DNA of 64,000 bases from CBDDEI01 sp965226775 (GCA_965226775.1 CBDDEI010000002.1:1240001-1304000); one strand, 5' to 3'. Counted from the first letter of the stretch, positions 1 to 7,706 are shown. Notes: generated from the letters alone by a model not told the origin. Translations and numbers: made by a program.

Positions 1-619
1 GGGCGTCCAGCGTTGGGTAGGTGCGAATGTTCTGAGGCAGCGGCTTGTCCGCAGGCCACCAGCCGGGCTCGCCCGTTTCCTGCAGGACGCCCACCGGCTC
101 CTGGTTCACCACCGATGCGCTCACCTTGGTCACGTTGGCCCAGGAGGCGGTCTCGATAGCCCAGCCGAACTCGTGGCCCAGCATATCCACCGCAATGGTC
201 TCACCCACGTCAGAGGCGGTGGTGATGACCGGCTCCGCGCCCATTAGCTGGGCTACCCGGCGAGTCAGCGCGTTAGCGCCGCCCAGGTGGCCGGACAGCA
301 CTGCGATGGCGTAACGGGCGCGGTCGTCCACTACTACTACGGCGGGATCGACCTTCTTGTCCTGTAGGTGCTTGGTGAGCATGCGGATGACTGCGCCCAA
401 GGAGATGAAGAAGATAAGGCCATCGTATTTAGGGAAGACCTCCGCAATCAAGTCCATCACCGTTGTGGGGTAGGCTGCTCCTGAGGGCGCGTCCCCCGAG
501 AACTTGCCGTTGATGAAGAAATCGGCCTCAGGCATGAGCGCGTGCAACTGCTCGCCCAGCGCGGCTCCGTGCTTGGTGATGGTGATGATGGCGTAGCGTT
601 CAGGTGCTTGTAAGGTCAT
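1..619 (-). CDS. cbiG: Cobalt-precorrin-5A hydrolase CbiG (partial, 3' end outside window)
   Basis: This is the last visible gene of the cobalamin operon; its C-terminal part lies beyond base 1. CbiG opens the delta-lactone of cobalt-precorrin-5A, releasing acetaldehyde, in the anaerobic corrin pathway. About 206 codons are visible. They show the CbiG N-terminal block (ALGEQLHALMPEADFF), the central block ending in ISLGAVIRML, and the diagnostic SGHLGGANALTRRVA stretch. The ATG at 617-619 overlaps a TGA at 616-618 (ATGA) that ends the out-of-frame extension of the upstream cbiF. The 100 bases upstream contain a palindromic repeat. Identity is secure from the motifs and from the neighbouring genes. 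Confidence 0.93.
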   Translation of the reverse strand, partial: MTLQAPERYAIITITKHGAALGEQLHALMPEADFFINGKFSGDAPSGAAYPTTVMDLIAEVFPKYDGLIFFISLGAVIRMLTKHLQDKKVDPAVVVVDDRARYAIAVLSGHLGGANALTRRVAQLMGAEPVITTASDVGETIAVDMLGHEFGWAIETASWANVTKVSASVVNQEPVGVLQETGEPGWWPADKPLPQNIRTYPTLDA

Positions 620-634
620 ACCCTCTCCCCCTGA

Positions 635-661
635 CCCCCTCTCCCTAACAGGGAGAGGGGG
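635..661. repeat. Palindromic repeat, CCCCTCTCCC/GGGAGAGGGG hairpin
   Basis: A 10-bp perfect stem (636-645 with 651-660) around a 5-base loop lies between cbiF and cbiG. It belongs to the common dispersed palindrome whose translations read SPTGRG or LSHRERE. A sister copy sits at 744-764. It has no T-tract in the transcribed direction, so it is more likely a repeat element than a terminator. Confidence 0.7.
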
Positions 662-722
662 AAGAGAAAATCAGAATAACGGGGGCACATCCCCCTATCC
701 CCCTGCCTGAGGGGATTTCCCC

Positions 723-1626
723 TCAGGGCTCCCCTGCGTTGCTCCCTCTCCCTGTGGGAGAGGGCTGGGGTGAGGGTTCCCGCCTGGCGATGCTTGGCTT
801 CCAGTCTGAGCCGCGGCGGAAGCTGTGAGTGAAGTCGGCGTCGTAGAGGCGGGAGCGGTGCTCCTCCGACAAGCGGTGCTCCTCCGACGCCCGCAGGCCG
901 GGGTCGAGCGCCTCGCCCACCAGTACGATGGACTGGGTATGGATGCCCGCCGCTTTCACTTTGTCCGCGATGTCCGCCAACGTCCCGGTGACAACATACT
1001 TGGTCGGGCCAAGAGGCCTTGTGCACCACTGCCGCGGGCGTCTCGGGCGGGTAGCCGCCTTCCAGCAGTCCATCCACCAGCTTGTGCATGAGGGTGATAC
1101 TCAGGAAGAAGGCCATGGTTGCCTGGTGGGCGGCCAGGTCTGCCAGCTGCTCTTTAGGAGGCATGGGCGTGCGACCGCCCACGCGCGTCACGATAACTGA
1201 TTGCACCATGTCTGGCACCGTTAGCTCCACGCCCAACGCGGCGGCTGCAGCCACGAAAGAGGTCACGCCGGGGACGATCTCCCAGGCGATGCCGTGGCGC
1301 TCCAGCACGGCTATCTGCTCCAGCACCGCGCCAAAGATGCTGGGGTCGCCGGTGTGGACGCGGGCTATGAGCTTGCCCTCGGCGGCGGCCGCTACCATGA
1401 GGTCGCAGATTTGCTCCAGCGTGAGGCCGGCGCTGCGGTGGATGGTTGCGCCGGGCTTCGCCAGCGAGGCGATCTCAGGGTTGACCAAAGAGTCGGTGTA
1501 GATGATGACGTCTGCCTCGCGAATGAGGCGCGTTGCCTTGACGGTGAGCAAGTCTAAGGCGCCCGGCCCCGCGCCGATGAAGTAGACCTGCGGGGTGGAG
1601 TTACTCATGGCCGTTGGATTGGTCAT
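723..1626 (-). pseudogene. cbiF: Cobalt-precorrin-4 C11-methyltransferase CbiF/CobM, frameshifted
   Basis: SAM-dependent methyltransferase that methylates C11 of (cobalt-)precorrin-4. The first 200 residues are a good match: FIGAGPGALDLLTVKA near the N-terminus, then VHTGDPSIFGA and PGVTSFVAAAAALG. After HKASWPD (near base 1010) the conserved sequence continues as KYVVTGTLADIADKV in another frame. Removing one C from the minus-strand GACCAAG restores W-P-D-K-Y-V-V-T-G. The conserved frame stops at 723 after a tail encoded by a palindromic repeat; the unshifted frame runs to 616. The start could be 1626 (MTNPTAM) or 1608 (MSNSTP). This is either a true frameshift mutation or a one-base sequence error; the protein would otherwise be of normal length. 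Confidence 0.85.
744..764. repeat. Palindromic repeat CCCTCTCCC-TGT-GGGAGAGGG
   Basis: A perfect 9-bp stem with a 3-base loop, followed by the usual flank GCTGGGGTGAGGGTTCC (764-780). It lies inside the 3' end of the conserved frame of cbiF, so the last twenty or so residues of that frame (PSPQPSPTGRG...) are encoded by the repeat rather than by ancestral cbiF sequence. Confidence 0.7.
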
Positions 1627-2015
1627 GCTGCGGACTCGCTTGGGGCGCGGGCAACAAATTCGCCATCCGGAGCGTTTGCGGTGGATTCTTCGCTGCGCTC
1701 AGAATGACAGGGTGTGTGGGGTTCATCTTCTGCCGATACCTTCTTTACGTAAATGGAATAGTCTAAGGCGCCCGGCCCCGCGCCGATGAAGTAGACCTGC
1801 GGGGTGGAGTTATGCATGGCCGTTGGATTGGTCATGCTGAGGACTCGCTTGGGGCGCGGGCAACAAATTCGCCATCCGGAGCGTTGGCTGTGGATTCTTC
1901 GCTGCGCTCAGAATGACAGGGTGTGTGGTGGTTCATCTTCCACATTCGGAGCGTTGGCCGTGGTTTTTTTGCTTTGCTCAGAATGACAGGGTGTGCGAGG
2001 TTCATTCGGGCAGCA
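1552..2015. repeat. Tandem chimeric duplication between cbiL and cbiF (about 209-bp unit)
   Basis: Bases 1552-1730 and 1761-1940 are nearly identical copies with an offset of 209-210 bases. Each copy carries the first codons of cbiF (MTNPTAM, FIGAGPGALD) followed by upstream DNA containing the repeat GATTCTTCGCTGCGCTCAGA. Between the copies, 1725-1765 matches the inside of cbiL (SIYVKKVSAEDE here against SVYVKKASAEEE at about 2095-2140). A third, shorter copy of the outer part lies at 1941-2015. The block therefore contains a truncated second cbiF start fused to a cbiL fragment. It looks like a relic of repeat-mediated unequal recombination within the operon. Confidence 0.85.
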
Positions 2016-2736
2016 CTAGAGGTTTGCGGACTAAGAGCATCGAGAGGTACTCCAGCTTCTTGCCGCGCAGGGAGCGGATGTCTTGCACGATCTCCTCTTC
2101 CTCCGCCGATGCCTTCTTTACATAAACGGAGCAGTCAACAAGATCGAGCTGCTCTAACAGGTCCAGCACCTGGTCGAAGACGCTGTTCACTTTCATGAGG
2201 GCGATGGAGTCGAACTCCTCCAGGACAGAGCGTAGCCGCTCGTCGCCGTAGGTGGCAGGGATGATGGCGATGCGCTCATCGCCGTGAGCCATGGGCGTGA
2301 GGGTCTGTGCTGTGACCGCGCTGATGGAGGTGACGCCGGGGATGACTTTGATAGACAGGTCCGGCCGGCGGGTGCGCAGCAGGCGGAACATAGGGGTGAA
2401 GGTGCTGTAAAGGAAGGGGTCGCCCTCGGTGACGAACACGCAATCCTTGCCCGCCTCCAACCGCTCAGCTATGGCCGTTACGTTCTCTGCCCAGATGGGA
2501 CGCAGCCGCTCTAAGTCTTTGGTCATAGGGAAGATAAGCTCAAGGACTTCCTGGCGCGAGGGGTCTAGGTAGCGCTTCACGATGTTGAAGGAGTAGCCGT
2601 CTGCGCTGAACCCCTGTTTGGGCACGCACACCACGGGCGACTGGGTGATGAGCCGGTGCGCCTTGAGCGTAAGCAGCTCCGGGTCGCCGGGCCCAACGCC
2701 CACACCCCAAAAGGTGCCAAGAGTAGTGTTAGTCAT
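2002..2736 (-). CDS. cbiL: Cobalt-factor II/precorrin-2 C20-methyltransferase
   Basis: SAM-dependent tetrapyrrole methylase that methylates C20 of (cobalt-)precorrin-2, an early step of corrin ring synthesis. At 244 residues it has the usual family length. It opens with GVGVGPGDPELLTLKA (the GxGPGD SAM motif) and has FVTEGDPFLYSTF and VIPGVTSISAVTA, all diagnostic. Its last 40 codons (YVKKASAEEEEIVQDI) are the source of the small fragment copied at 1725-1765. The next gene upstream, cbiT, is separated by 93 bases containing a dispersed repeat. The name cobI would be used in the aerobic pathway; cbiD, cbiG and cbiX around it favour the anaerobic route. Confidence 0.95.
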   Translation of the reverse strand: MTNTTLGTFWGVGVGPGDPELLTLKAHRLITQSPVVCVPKQGFSADGYSFNIVKRYLDPSRQEVLELIFPMTKDLERLRPIWAENVTAIAERLEAGKDCVFVTEGDPFLYSTFTPMFRLLRTRRPDLSIKVIPGVTSISAVTAQTLTPMAHGDERIAIIPATYGDERLRSVLEEFDSIALMKVNSVFDQVLDLLEQLDLVDCSVYVKKASAEEEEIVQDIRSLRGKKLEYLSMLLVRKPLVLPE

Positions 2737-2767
2737 AAGGCTCCTTCACCCGGCCTATTCCATACAA

Positions 2768-2822
2768 GAACGTCGTTCTGAGCGAAGCGTAGAATCTTGT
2801 TGACAACAATGACAGTGCGCAG
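2768..2822. repeat. Dispersed repeat copy (GTTCTGAGCGAAGCG...AATGACAGT)
   Basis: This sequence between cbiT and cbiL belongs to the same repeat family as 1681-1712, 1889-1920 and 1965-1990, and its ends resemble the elements at 43157 and 44683. It has no coding potential of its own and lies inside the operon transcript. Confidence 0.55.
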
Positions 2823-2829
2823 AGGAATC

Positions 2830-3414
2830 TCAGGCTCTCCAGCCGGTGATGATGAACACAGGGTTCAGCGCATCGAACCGGGTAAGGCCGACTATCTTCT
2901 TGCTGCGGGCCACACTTACCAGCGTGAGCTCTGTCTCGAAGCCCTGGGCCTTTACTTGCTCGTGGGCCTCCGACAAGTTCTCGATAGTCGCCACGTCCAC
3001 CACAATGCGTCCTTCCGGTTGCAGCCGCCGGCAGCTCTCGGAGACGATCTCTCCCATGCGCCCGCCGCTCCCGCCCACGAAAACGGCGTCAGGGTTAGGC
3101 CAGGCGTCCAGGCCCTCCGGCGCGTTGCCCTGGAGCAGCGTCACGTTGCCCGTCCCAAACTTCTTGATGTTCTCCCGGATGTTCTCGCAGTCCTCATCGT
3201 TGCGCTCCACTACGTAGACTGCGCCCTTGGGAGTGAGCAGCGCAGCTTCGATAGTGACGGATCCTGCGCCGCCGCCGATGTCCCAGACTACACTGTCGGG
3301 TCTCAACCGCAGCTTGGAGAGGGCAATCACCCGCACTTCGCTCTTGGTCAGCAGGCCGCGCTCAGGGCGTCGCTGGTAGAACTCTTCGTCAGGGATACCT
3401 AGTGTCCAAGTCAT
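2830..3414 (-). CDS. cbiT: Cobalt-precorrin-6B C15-methyltransferase (decarboxylating) CbiT
   Basis: Class I Rossmann-fold methyltransferase that methylates C15 and decarboxylates the acetate side chain at C12 of cobalt-precorrin-6B/7. It has 194 residues, the stand-alone CbiT size. The N-terminal GIPDEEFYQ and LLTKSEVRVIALSKL are family signatures, followed by the SAM-binding WDIGGGAGS (residues 44-52), VYVVERNDED and NAPEGL. The partner C5-methyltransferase domain CbiE, often fused as CobL, is not seen in the window. Gene order and spacing place it in the riboswitch-controlled operon between cbiD and cbiL. Confidence 0.95.
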   Translation of the reverse strand: MTWTLGIPDEEFYQRRPERGLLTKSEVRVIALSKLRLRPDSVVWDIGGGAGSVTIEAALLTPKGAVYVVERNDEDCENIRENIKKFGTGNVTLLQGNAPEGLDAWPNPDAVFVGGSGGRMGEIVSESCRRLQPEGRIVVDVATIENLSEAHEQVKAQGFETELTLVSVARSKKIVGLTRFDALNPVFIITGWRA

Positions 3415-3509
3415 TGCATCAAAGGTCCTGCCGAGCCCTAGCGAAGCATCTCATTCAGTAGTGCATCCCCGAACCAGACCCTTTGCTTCGCCCAGGGCGA
3501 CAACCGGTG

Positions 3510-4607
3510 TCATCCCAGGCTGGCCCTTCCCAACACTTCGCCCTTCTCAAAATCGGTGAGGATGCACTCCAGGGCGAGCGCGTTTTTCACATAGGCCCGC
3601 AAGTGCTGGCAGGTTAGCTGGCAGATGCGGTCGTGGGCCGCTTTGGTTAGGCTTAGCTCCTGTATTTTCTCCGAGAAGAAACGTGCGGTGGGGTTCCCGC
3701 GTATCTGCTCGCACACCTCGGCCGGCGCGCCCACCTCTGCGGCAATCTCCGATAGAAAGACCGTATCCACGGATGAGCCGGACGCATGGGTCTGCACAAC
3801 GCCTTGAGCCATCTTGGAGAGCTTGCCTATCATGCCGCAGATGGTGACCTTCTGCATCTTGTGCTTCACGGCCTGACGCACGGCTGCGCCTACAAAGTCG
3901 CCCATCTCCACAAAGGCTACTTCCTGCAGGTCTGGGAGCAGCGCCATAGCATACTTCTCGCTGCGGCCGCCGGTGGTCAGGACGATGTGGGGGCACTGGT
4001 TGGCCGCCGCCACGCTGATGGCTTGGAGTACGCTGGCGCGCCATGCTGCGGTGGAGAAGGGCCGCACAATGCCTGTAGTGCCCAAGATGGAGATACCGCC
4101 AATAATGCCCAGGCGGGCGTTGAGGGTTTTCTTGGCAAGCTCTTCGCCCTTAGGAACAGAGATAGTCACACGCAGGCCCTTACTGCCGTTCAGGTGGCCT
4201 ACCGCCTCTTCCACCGACGCCGTGATCATTTGCTGCGGCACCGGGTTGATGGCAGGTCCGCCGACCGTTAGCCCTACGCCCTGCCGCGTGACCACGCCCA
4301 CACCGACTCCGCCCTCCAGCGCCAGACCCGGCTCCGTGCTCCACGCCACCCGCGCTACAATCTCCGCGCCGTGGGTAACATCGGGGTCATCGCCCGCGTC
4401 TTTGATGATGGAGCACTCGGCCCAGTCGGTTTCTAAGTCGCATCGCTCTAGTTGGAAGGTGACCTGCTGGCCTTTGGGGAGGGTGATAGTCACCGCGTCC
4501 ACTGGCTTCTGGTTGAGCAACGCTTGGGCAGCCGCCTTGGAGGCAGCTGCGGCGCAGGCCCCTGTGGTGTAGCCGGTACGGAGCTTTCGCCCCTTTGGTT
4601 TCTCCAT
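3510..4607 (-). CDS. cbiD: Cobalt-precorrin-5B C1-methyltransferase CbiD
   Basis: Methylates C1 of cobalt-precorrin-5B, the step that follows CbiG action; CbiD is diagnostic of the anaerobic pathway. It has 365 residues with the N-terminal RTGYTTGACAAAA motif, followed by IIKDAGDDPDVTHGAEI and the glycine-rich GVGVVTRQGVGLTVGGPAINPVP spread over about residues 100-125. GGISILGTTGIVRPFS and VLTTGGRSEKYA complete the match. The ATG at 4607 is preceded by cbiX with a 21-base gap, which fits operonic expression. Confidence 0.96.
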   Translation of the reverse strand: MEKPKGRKLRTGYTTGACAAAASKAAAQALLNQKPVDAVTITLPKGQQVTFQLERCDLETDWAECSIIKDAGDDPDVTHGAEIVARVAWSTEPGLALEGGVGVGVVTRQGVGLTVGGPAINPVPQQMITASVEEAVGHLNGSKGLRVTISVPKGEELAKKTLNARLGIIGGISILGTTGIVRPFSTAAWRASVLQAISVAAANQCPHIVLTTGGRSEKYAMALLPDLQEVAFVEMGDFVGAAVRQAVKHKMQKVTICGMIGKLSKMAQGVVQTHASGSSVDTVFLSEIAAEVGAPAEVCEQIRGNPTARFFSEKIQELSLTKAAHDRICQLTCQHLRAYVKNALALECILTDFEKGEVLGRASLG

Positions 4608-4628
4608 GGCGCGCTTTACGTCATTATG

Positions 4629-5429
4629 CTAGGAATGAACGGGCTGCTCAAGGGCTTCCTGGGCCCGTTCCCATGCAATCTGTATGATACGGTCGTCCAC
4701 CCCCAGGGTAGGCGCAAGGTGGAAGGTGACGCCGGGGTGGCGCTCTTTCGCGGCCTCCAGCGGCGGCACTACGTTCACTGAGGTGACTTTTCCCGTAAAG
4801 AAGAGGTAGGGCAGTACGATAATCTCCGACTTCCCTTGCGCGACTAAGGTGTCGATGCAATCACCGATGGTGGGCGCGAGATACTCCGCCTGCGCAGGCA
4901 GCACCGGCGCGCGTCCGCCCAAGAGCAATGCTGTCTCCTGAGCGAGAGCCCGCAGGCGGTCGCCGGGATCGTACTCCGCGTGACTGCCGCGGTTCACAAA
5001 GACTACGCCGAGGTCATCGCGCTGGAAGCAATCACAGGGCAGCGCCGCGCAGTAGCCGCCGGTGAGACCCTGATGCGCCCGCTCCGCCGCGATGCGTACC
5101 AGCCGGTGGTCAACGCCGAGGGTGGCGGCATAGCGTAGTTCAACGTGCGGGTGCTGGGTTTCCAGCTGCTCTAATACCTCGGGGATCTCCTCCTTGATGT
5201 GCTTGCCATCAAAGAGGAAGTAGGGAACCACCACGATGCGGCGGCTTCCTTCGGCAGCTAGTCCACCAACAACTTCGTTCAGGCTGGGCTCGGTAAACTC
5301 CCACGCGGCCATGCGCACCCGCAACTGGGGAGCAAGGCTTTGCAGCCGGCGTGTGGCCTCTCGCAACCCTTCGTCTGTGGCGGTGCCGCGGCGGCTGCCG
5401 TGGCCCAATAGGATAAGGTCAGCCTCCAT
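4629..5429 (-). CDS. cbiX: Sirohydrochlorin cobaltochelatase CbiX, two tandem CbiX units
   Basis: Inserts Co(II) into sirohydrochlorin, the entry step of anaerobic B12 synthesis. It has 266 residues in two repeats of about 125. The first keeps both expected histidines, in LLGHGSR near the N-terminus and in FLFDGKHIKEEIP. In the second repeat the corresponding places read NRGSHAEYD and FFTGKVTSVN, so at least the second histidine is gone; catalysis should rest on the N-terminal half. The start codon overlaps the stop of cbtA by one base (TAATG), a sign of translational coupling between cobalt uptake and insertion. Confidence 0.93.
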   Translation of the reverse strand: MEADLILLGHGSRRGTATDEGLREATRRLQSLAPQLRVRMAAWEFTEPSLNEVVGGLAAEGSRRIVVVPYFLFDGKHIKEEIPEVLEQLETQHPHVELRYAATLGVDHRLVRIAAERAHQGLTGGYCAALPCDCFQRDDLGVVFVNRGSHAEYDPGDRLRALAQETALLLGGRAPVLPAQAEYLAPTIGDCIDTLVAQGKSEIIVLPYLFFTGKVTSVNVVPPLEAAKERHPGVTFHLAPTLGVDDRIIQIAWERAQEALEQPVHS

Positions 5430-6157
5430 TAGAGCCCTCCGTTGTGTGCCTGGCGCATGGCCGTAGCTTCAGAGCCGTGGCCCCGCATGAACCAGGCGAA
5501 AGTCGCGCCTAAGAGCGCCCAAGTAAGGGTCATGCCTGTCAAAGAATGGATGCGGAACTGGAGCAGCAGCTCTTCCGGCACGTGCACGGGGTCCGGGTTC
5601 ACTGGGAACACAACCCATAGGAGTCCTGCGTACACTACGTGCACTACGGCCAGCCCCAACCAGGGTGCGCCCCCGCGGCGGCGCGCTATGTAGAGCATGA
5701 CGGCCGAACCTATCAGGAGAAGCACGGTCAGGCTCAGCGTAGTGAGCTGCCGGAACGCGATGGACTCTGGCTCACCAACGCCGGGCGGGTTAGCCGGATA
5801 CTTGAGGAACGGCACGAACGCGATTCCCCAGTAGGCGACGGCTGCCAGGAGGACGCCCTGCCTCGCGATGGACATCGCAGGGAGCAGGCGGTTTCCTAGC
5901 ACGAACAACGCCGCGTAGAAGAGCAGGCCGATGGCGAGACCGTAGATGACAAAGCCCGCTATCAGGCCGATCCGCTGGGTGTCTCTGGATACGACAGGGG
6001 TTGCTGCCGCCAGCTCCGGCGACGCTTCCGTCAACGCCGCTTCTTCAATGGCGATGGCTTGGTCGATGAGCGGCTCGGTTAGCAAGAAGTGAAAAACGCC
6101 TACTGCTCCGCCCGCGATAAGCCCGCCCAGCAACGCAGCGGTCAACACTTTAGGCAT
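5429..6157 (-). CDS. cbtA: Cobalt transporter subunit CbtA
   Basis: Integral membrane protein of 242 residues with about six hydrophobic segments: an N-terminal helix starting LTAALLGGLIAGGAVG, then segments around residues 65-90, 95-115, 135-155, 165-185 and 205-225. The CbtA family is predicted to take up cobalt together with the small CbtB protein under B12-riboswitch control, and that is the context here. The loop between the first two helices carries many acidic residues (EEAALTEASPELAA). It is coupled to cbiX by a one-base overlap. Confidence 0.88.
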   Translation of the reverse strand: MPKVLTAALLGGLIAGGAVGVFHFLLTEPLIDQAIAIEEAALTEASPELAAATPVVSRDTQRIGLIAGFVIYGLAIGLLFYAALFVLGNRLLPAMSIARQGVLLAAVAYWGIAFVPFLKYPANPPGVGEPESIAFRQLTTLSLTVLLLIGSAVMLYIARRRGGAPWLGLAVVHVVYAGLLWVVFPVNPDPVHVPEELLLQFRIHSLTGMTLTWALLGATFAWFMRGHGSEATAMRQAHNGGL

Positions 6158-6171
6158 GATGTCCCTAAGCG

Positions 6172-6378
6172 CTAGTGACAGGCTAGACCCATGATGTGTC
6201 GGGCGTCGTGGAAGGTCTCGTGGACCAGGTTGAGCTGGTATGAGAGGCCGCCCAGGATGGGGCTGGTAAGCAGACCTTGGTCGTAGCCCACGGCAAAGAG
6301 CGCCAATAGGGCGCCCGCGGCCATGAAACCTAATCCAACGGTCTGGGTTCGAGAGCCGGGGTTGACGTATGTGTGCAT
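6172..6378 (-). CDS. cbtB: Cobalt transporter subunit CbtB
   Basis: A 68-residue protein with one membrane helix (about residues 13-31, VGLGFMAAGALLALFAVGY) and a histidine-rich C-terminus (VHETFHDARHIMGLACH) that forms the expected metal-binding tail of CbtB. It lies 14 bases before cbtA. Its short size, single helix and terminal histidines match the family well, and its position between cbiC and cbtA supports cobalt delivery to the corrin pathway. Confidence 0.88.
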   Translation of the reverse strand: MHTYVNPGSRTQTVGLGFMAAGALLALFAVGYDQGLLTSPILGGLSYQLNLVHETFHDARHIMGLACH

Positions 6379-6418
6379 TATCTTCTCCTACCGTTGTGTT
6401 TCAGAATGATGTAGCGAC

Positions 6419-7084
6419 TTACGCGGCTTTGGTTGCGAGGGAAAGCAGCGCATTGAGGATGGAAGCGGCGATGGGGCTCCCGCCTCGATACCCCTGGAGG
6501 CTGATGTGCGGCAGGGGCCGTGCCGTCAGCTCGGCTTTGGACTCCGATGATGCTACAAAGCCCACCGGCACGCCTACCGTCAAGGCCGGCGGCGGCTGGC
6601 CCGCATCCACCTGATCCAGCAGCGCCAGCAGCGCCGTGGGCGCGTTGCCAATAGCTACCAGGTTGCCGCTCATACGCTCGCCCAGGTGGCGCATGGAAGC
6701 GATGGCGCGCGTGGTGCCCCACACCTTGGCCTTCTCAGCTACCTCAGGGTCTTGGATAACGCAGACCACCTCGCAGCCCAGTTGCTGCAGCCAGGGCCGG
6801 TAGAGGCCAGCGCCCACCATGGTTACGTCGGTATAGATAGCGCAGCCCCGCTGAAGGGCTGCTATGCCTGAAGCGACGGCGTTGGAAGAGAAGCGCACCA
6901 GCGGCGCAAGGGACGGGTCCCCTGACGCATGGACGATGCGAGTCACGATGTGCCGTTCGTCCTCCGTCCAGGGTAGGTCGGGCAGCATGCTCTGGATGAG
7001 GGCAAAGCTGCGCGCCTCAATCTCCTCTGGCGGGAGGGCGTAGCGCTCTACGAGTGTTTGCGTGCTATTAGAAGTCACTGGCAC
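6419..7084 (-). CDS. cbiC: Cobalt-precorrin-8 methylmutase CbiC
   Basis: Catalyses the 1,5 methyl shift from C11 to C12 that converts precorrin-8 to hydrogenobyrinate/cobyrinate. It has 221 residues. RIVHASGD holds the catalytic histidine, and TDVTMVGAGL, AIGNAPTALL and GVPVGFVAS are the usual binding segments. The start is GTG at 7082-7084. It is the first gene after the cobalamin riboswitch and terminator, so it defines the 5' end of the operon. Confidence 0.95.
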   Translation of the reverse strand: MPVTSNSTQTLVERYALPPEEIEARSFALIQSMLPDLPWTEDERHIVTRIVHASGDPSLAPLVRFSSNAVASGIAALQRGCAIYTDVTMVGAGLYRPWLQQLGCEVVCVIQDPEVAEKAKVWGTTRAIASMRHLGERMSGNLVAIGNAPTALLALLDQVDAGQPPPALTVGVPVGFVASSESKAELTARPLPHISLQGYRGGSPIAASILNALLSLATKAA

Positions 7085-7130
7085 AAGCTCCTATGGGGCT
7101 GGAGTCCAGGCAGGCTTGTGAACAAAAAAA

Positions 7131-7150
7131 CCTGCTCGAGTGTGAGCAGG
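7131..7150 (-). terminator. Riboswitch-linked intrinsic terminator
   Basis: On the minus strand CCTGCTC pairs with GAGCAGG around a short loop and is followed by a run of seven U (7124-7130) about 40 bases before cbiC. Its place directly after the cobalamin aptamer makes it the likely expression platform. Confidence 0.85.
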
Positions 7151-7151
7151 G

Positions 7152-7322
7152 GAGGCGCCATAGTTGCGGCTCAGCCCTGGCCTTTACCTCGAAGACTCCG
7201 GTGCTGGGATGAAGGAGGGCGACCTGGCTTATCCGCCTAGGGCGGGTTTACAGTTGCGGGACAGCGCAGGAGTTCCACCTGCTTCCCCCTCTCGCCGTGG
7301 GGCGAGACTTCATCCGGATATT
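7152..7322 (-). promoter_or_regulatory. Cobalamin (AdoCbl) riboswitch upstream of cbiC
   Basis: Read on the minus strand, 7286-7247 gives GGAAGCAGGTGGAACTCCTG, then CGCTGTCCCGCAACTGTAAA, the conserved cobalamin-riboswitch core. It is followed at 7228-7217 by the B12 box GCCAGGTCGCCC. The aptamer ends just before the terminator hairpin at 7131-7150. Bound cobalamin is expected to stop transcription of the whole cobalamin/cobalt-uptake operon. Exact borders need a covariance model; the core is unambiguous. Confidence 0.93.
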
Positions 7323-7333
7323 AAGTTGTCGCA

Positions 7334-7362
7334 ATCCTAGCATCCGCCCTCCGCGCCGTCAA
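7334..7362 (-). promoter_or_regulatory. Sigma-70-type promoter of the cobalamin operon
   Basis: On the minus strand a -35 TTGACG (7362-7357) and a -10 TAGGAT (7339-7334) are separated by exactly 17 bases. Transcription would start near 7327, just before the riboswitch. Confidence 0.6.
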
Positions 7363-7421
7363 GGAGGAACAGCCCCTGAAACCCAGCCTAGGAGGGATAC
7401 TCCTCAGAACTCCCCCTTGCT

Positions 7422-7610
7422 TTACTCCCGACGCCGCGGCGAGGTCAACGTAAGGATCGCGATGCCGAACCCGAAGCCCGCCATCTCTCCCAGCACCACA
7501 AAGGGCCACGGAGAGAGCCCGGTGAAGAACCAGTACAAGAGGCAGATGAGCGCGCTCAAAGCGGTCATTGCGGCGGTGGCGATGAGCAATTCCTCGAAGA
7601 TAGGGTTCAT
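7422..7610 (-). CDS. Small two-helix membrane protein, unknown function
   Basis: A 62-residue open frame with two hydrophobic stretches, about residues 8-30 (LLIATAAMTALSALICLLYWFF) split by a short Gly/Pro-containing turn from 36-55 (FVVLGEMAGFGFGIAILTL), and a basic end SPRRRE. It lies alone between the cob-operon promoter and mnmG, on the strand opposite to mnmG. No family is recognised. The amino-acid composition is membrane-like and speaks for a real gene, but the short length leaves doubt. Confidence 0.5.
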   Translation of the reverse strand: MNPIFEELLIATAAMTALSALICLLYWFFTGLSPWPFVVLGEMAGFGFGIAILTLTSPRRRE

Positions 7611-7706
7611 GAGTTGCGTTCGCTACTACTAGGCTCGTTGCTGCCGCCTGCATTATCCACTAAATTAAGTAGGAGCGAGATCATCCCTTATGAAAGCGCA
7701 TAACTA

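Noticed and set aside
616..1000. Uninterrupted extension of the cbiF frame to 616
   Set aside because: The residues after the shift lack any similarity to the family, while the alternative frame carries the conserved C-terminal half.
1623..1835. A separate small gene (MTNPTAMHNSTPQ...)
   Set aside because: It is the duplicated cbiF 5' end fused to a cbiL fragment and repeat DNA, not an independent gene.
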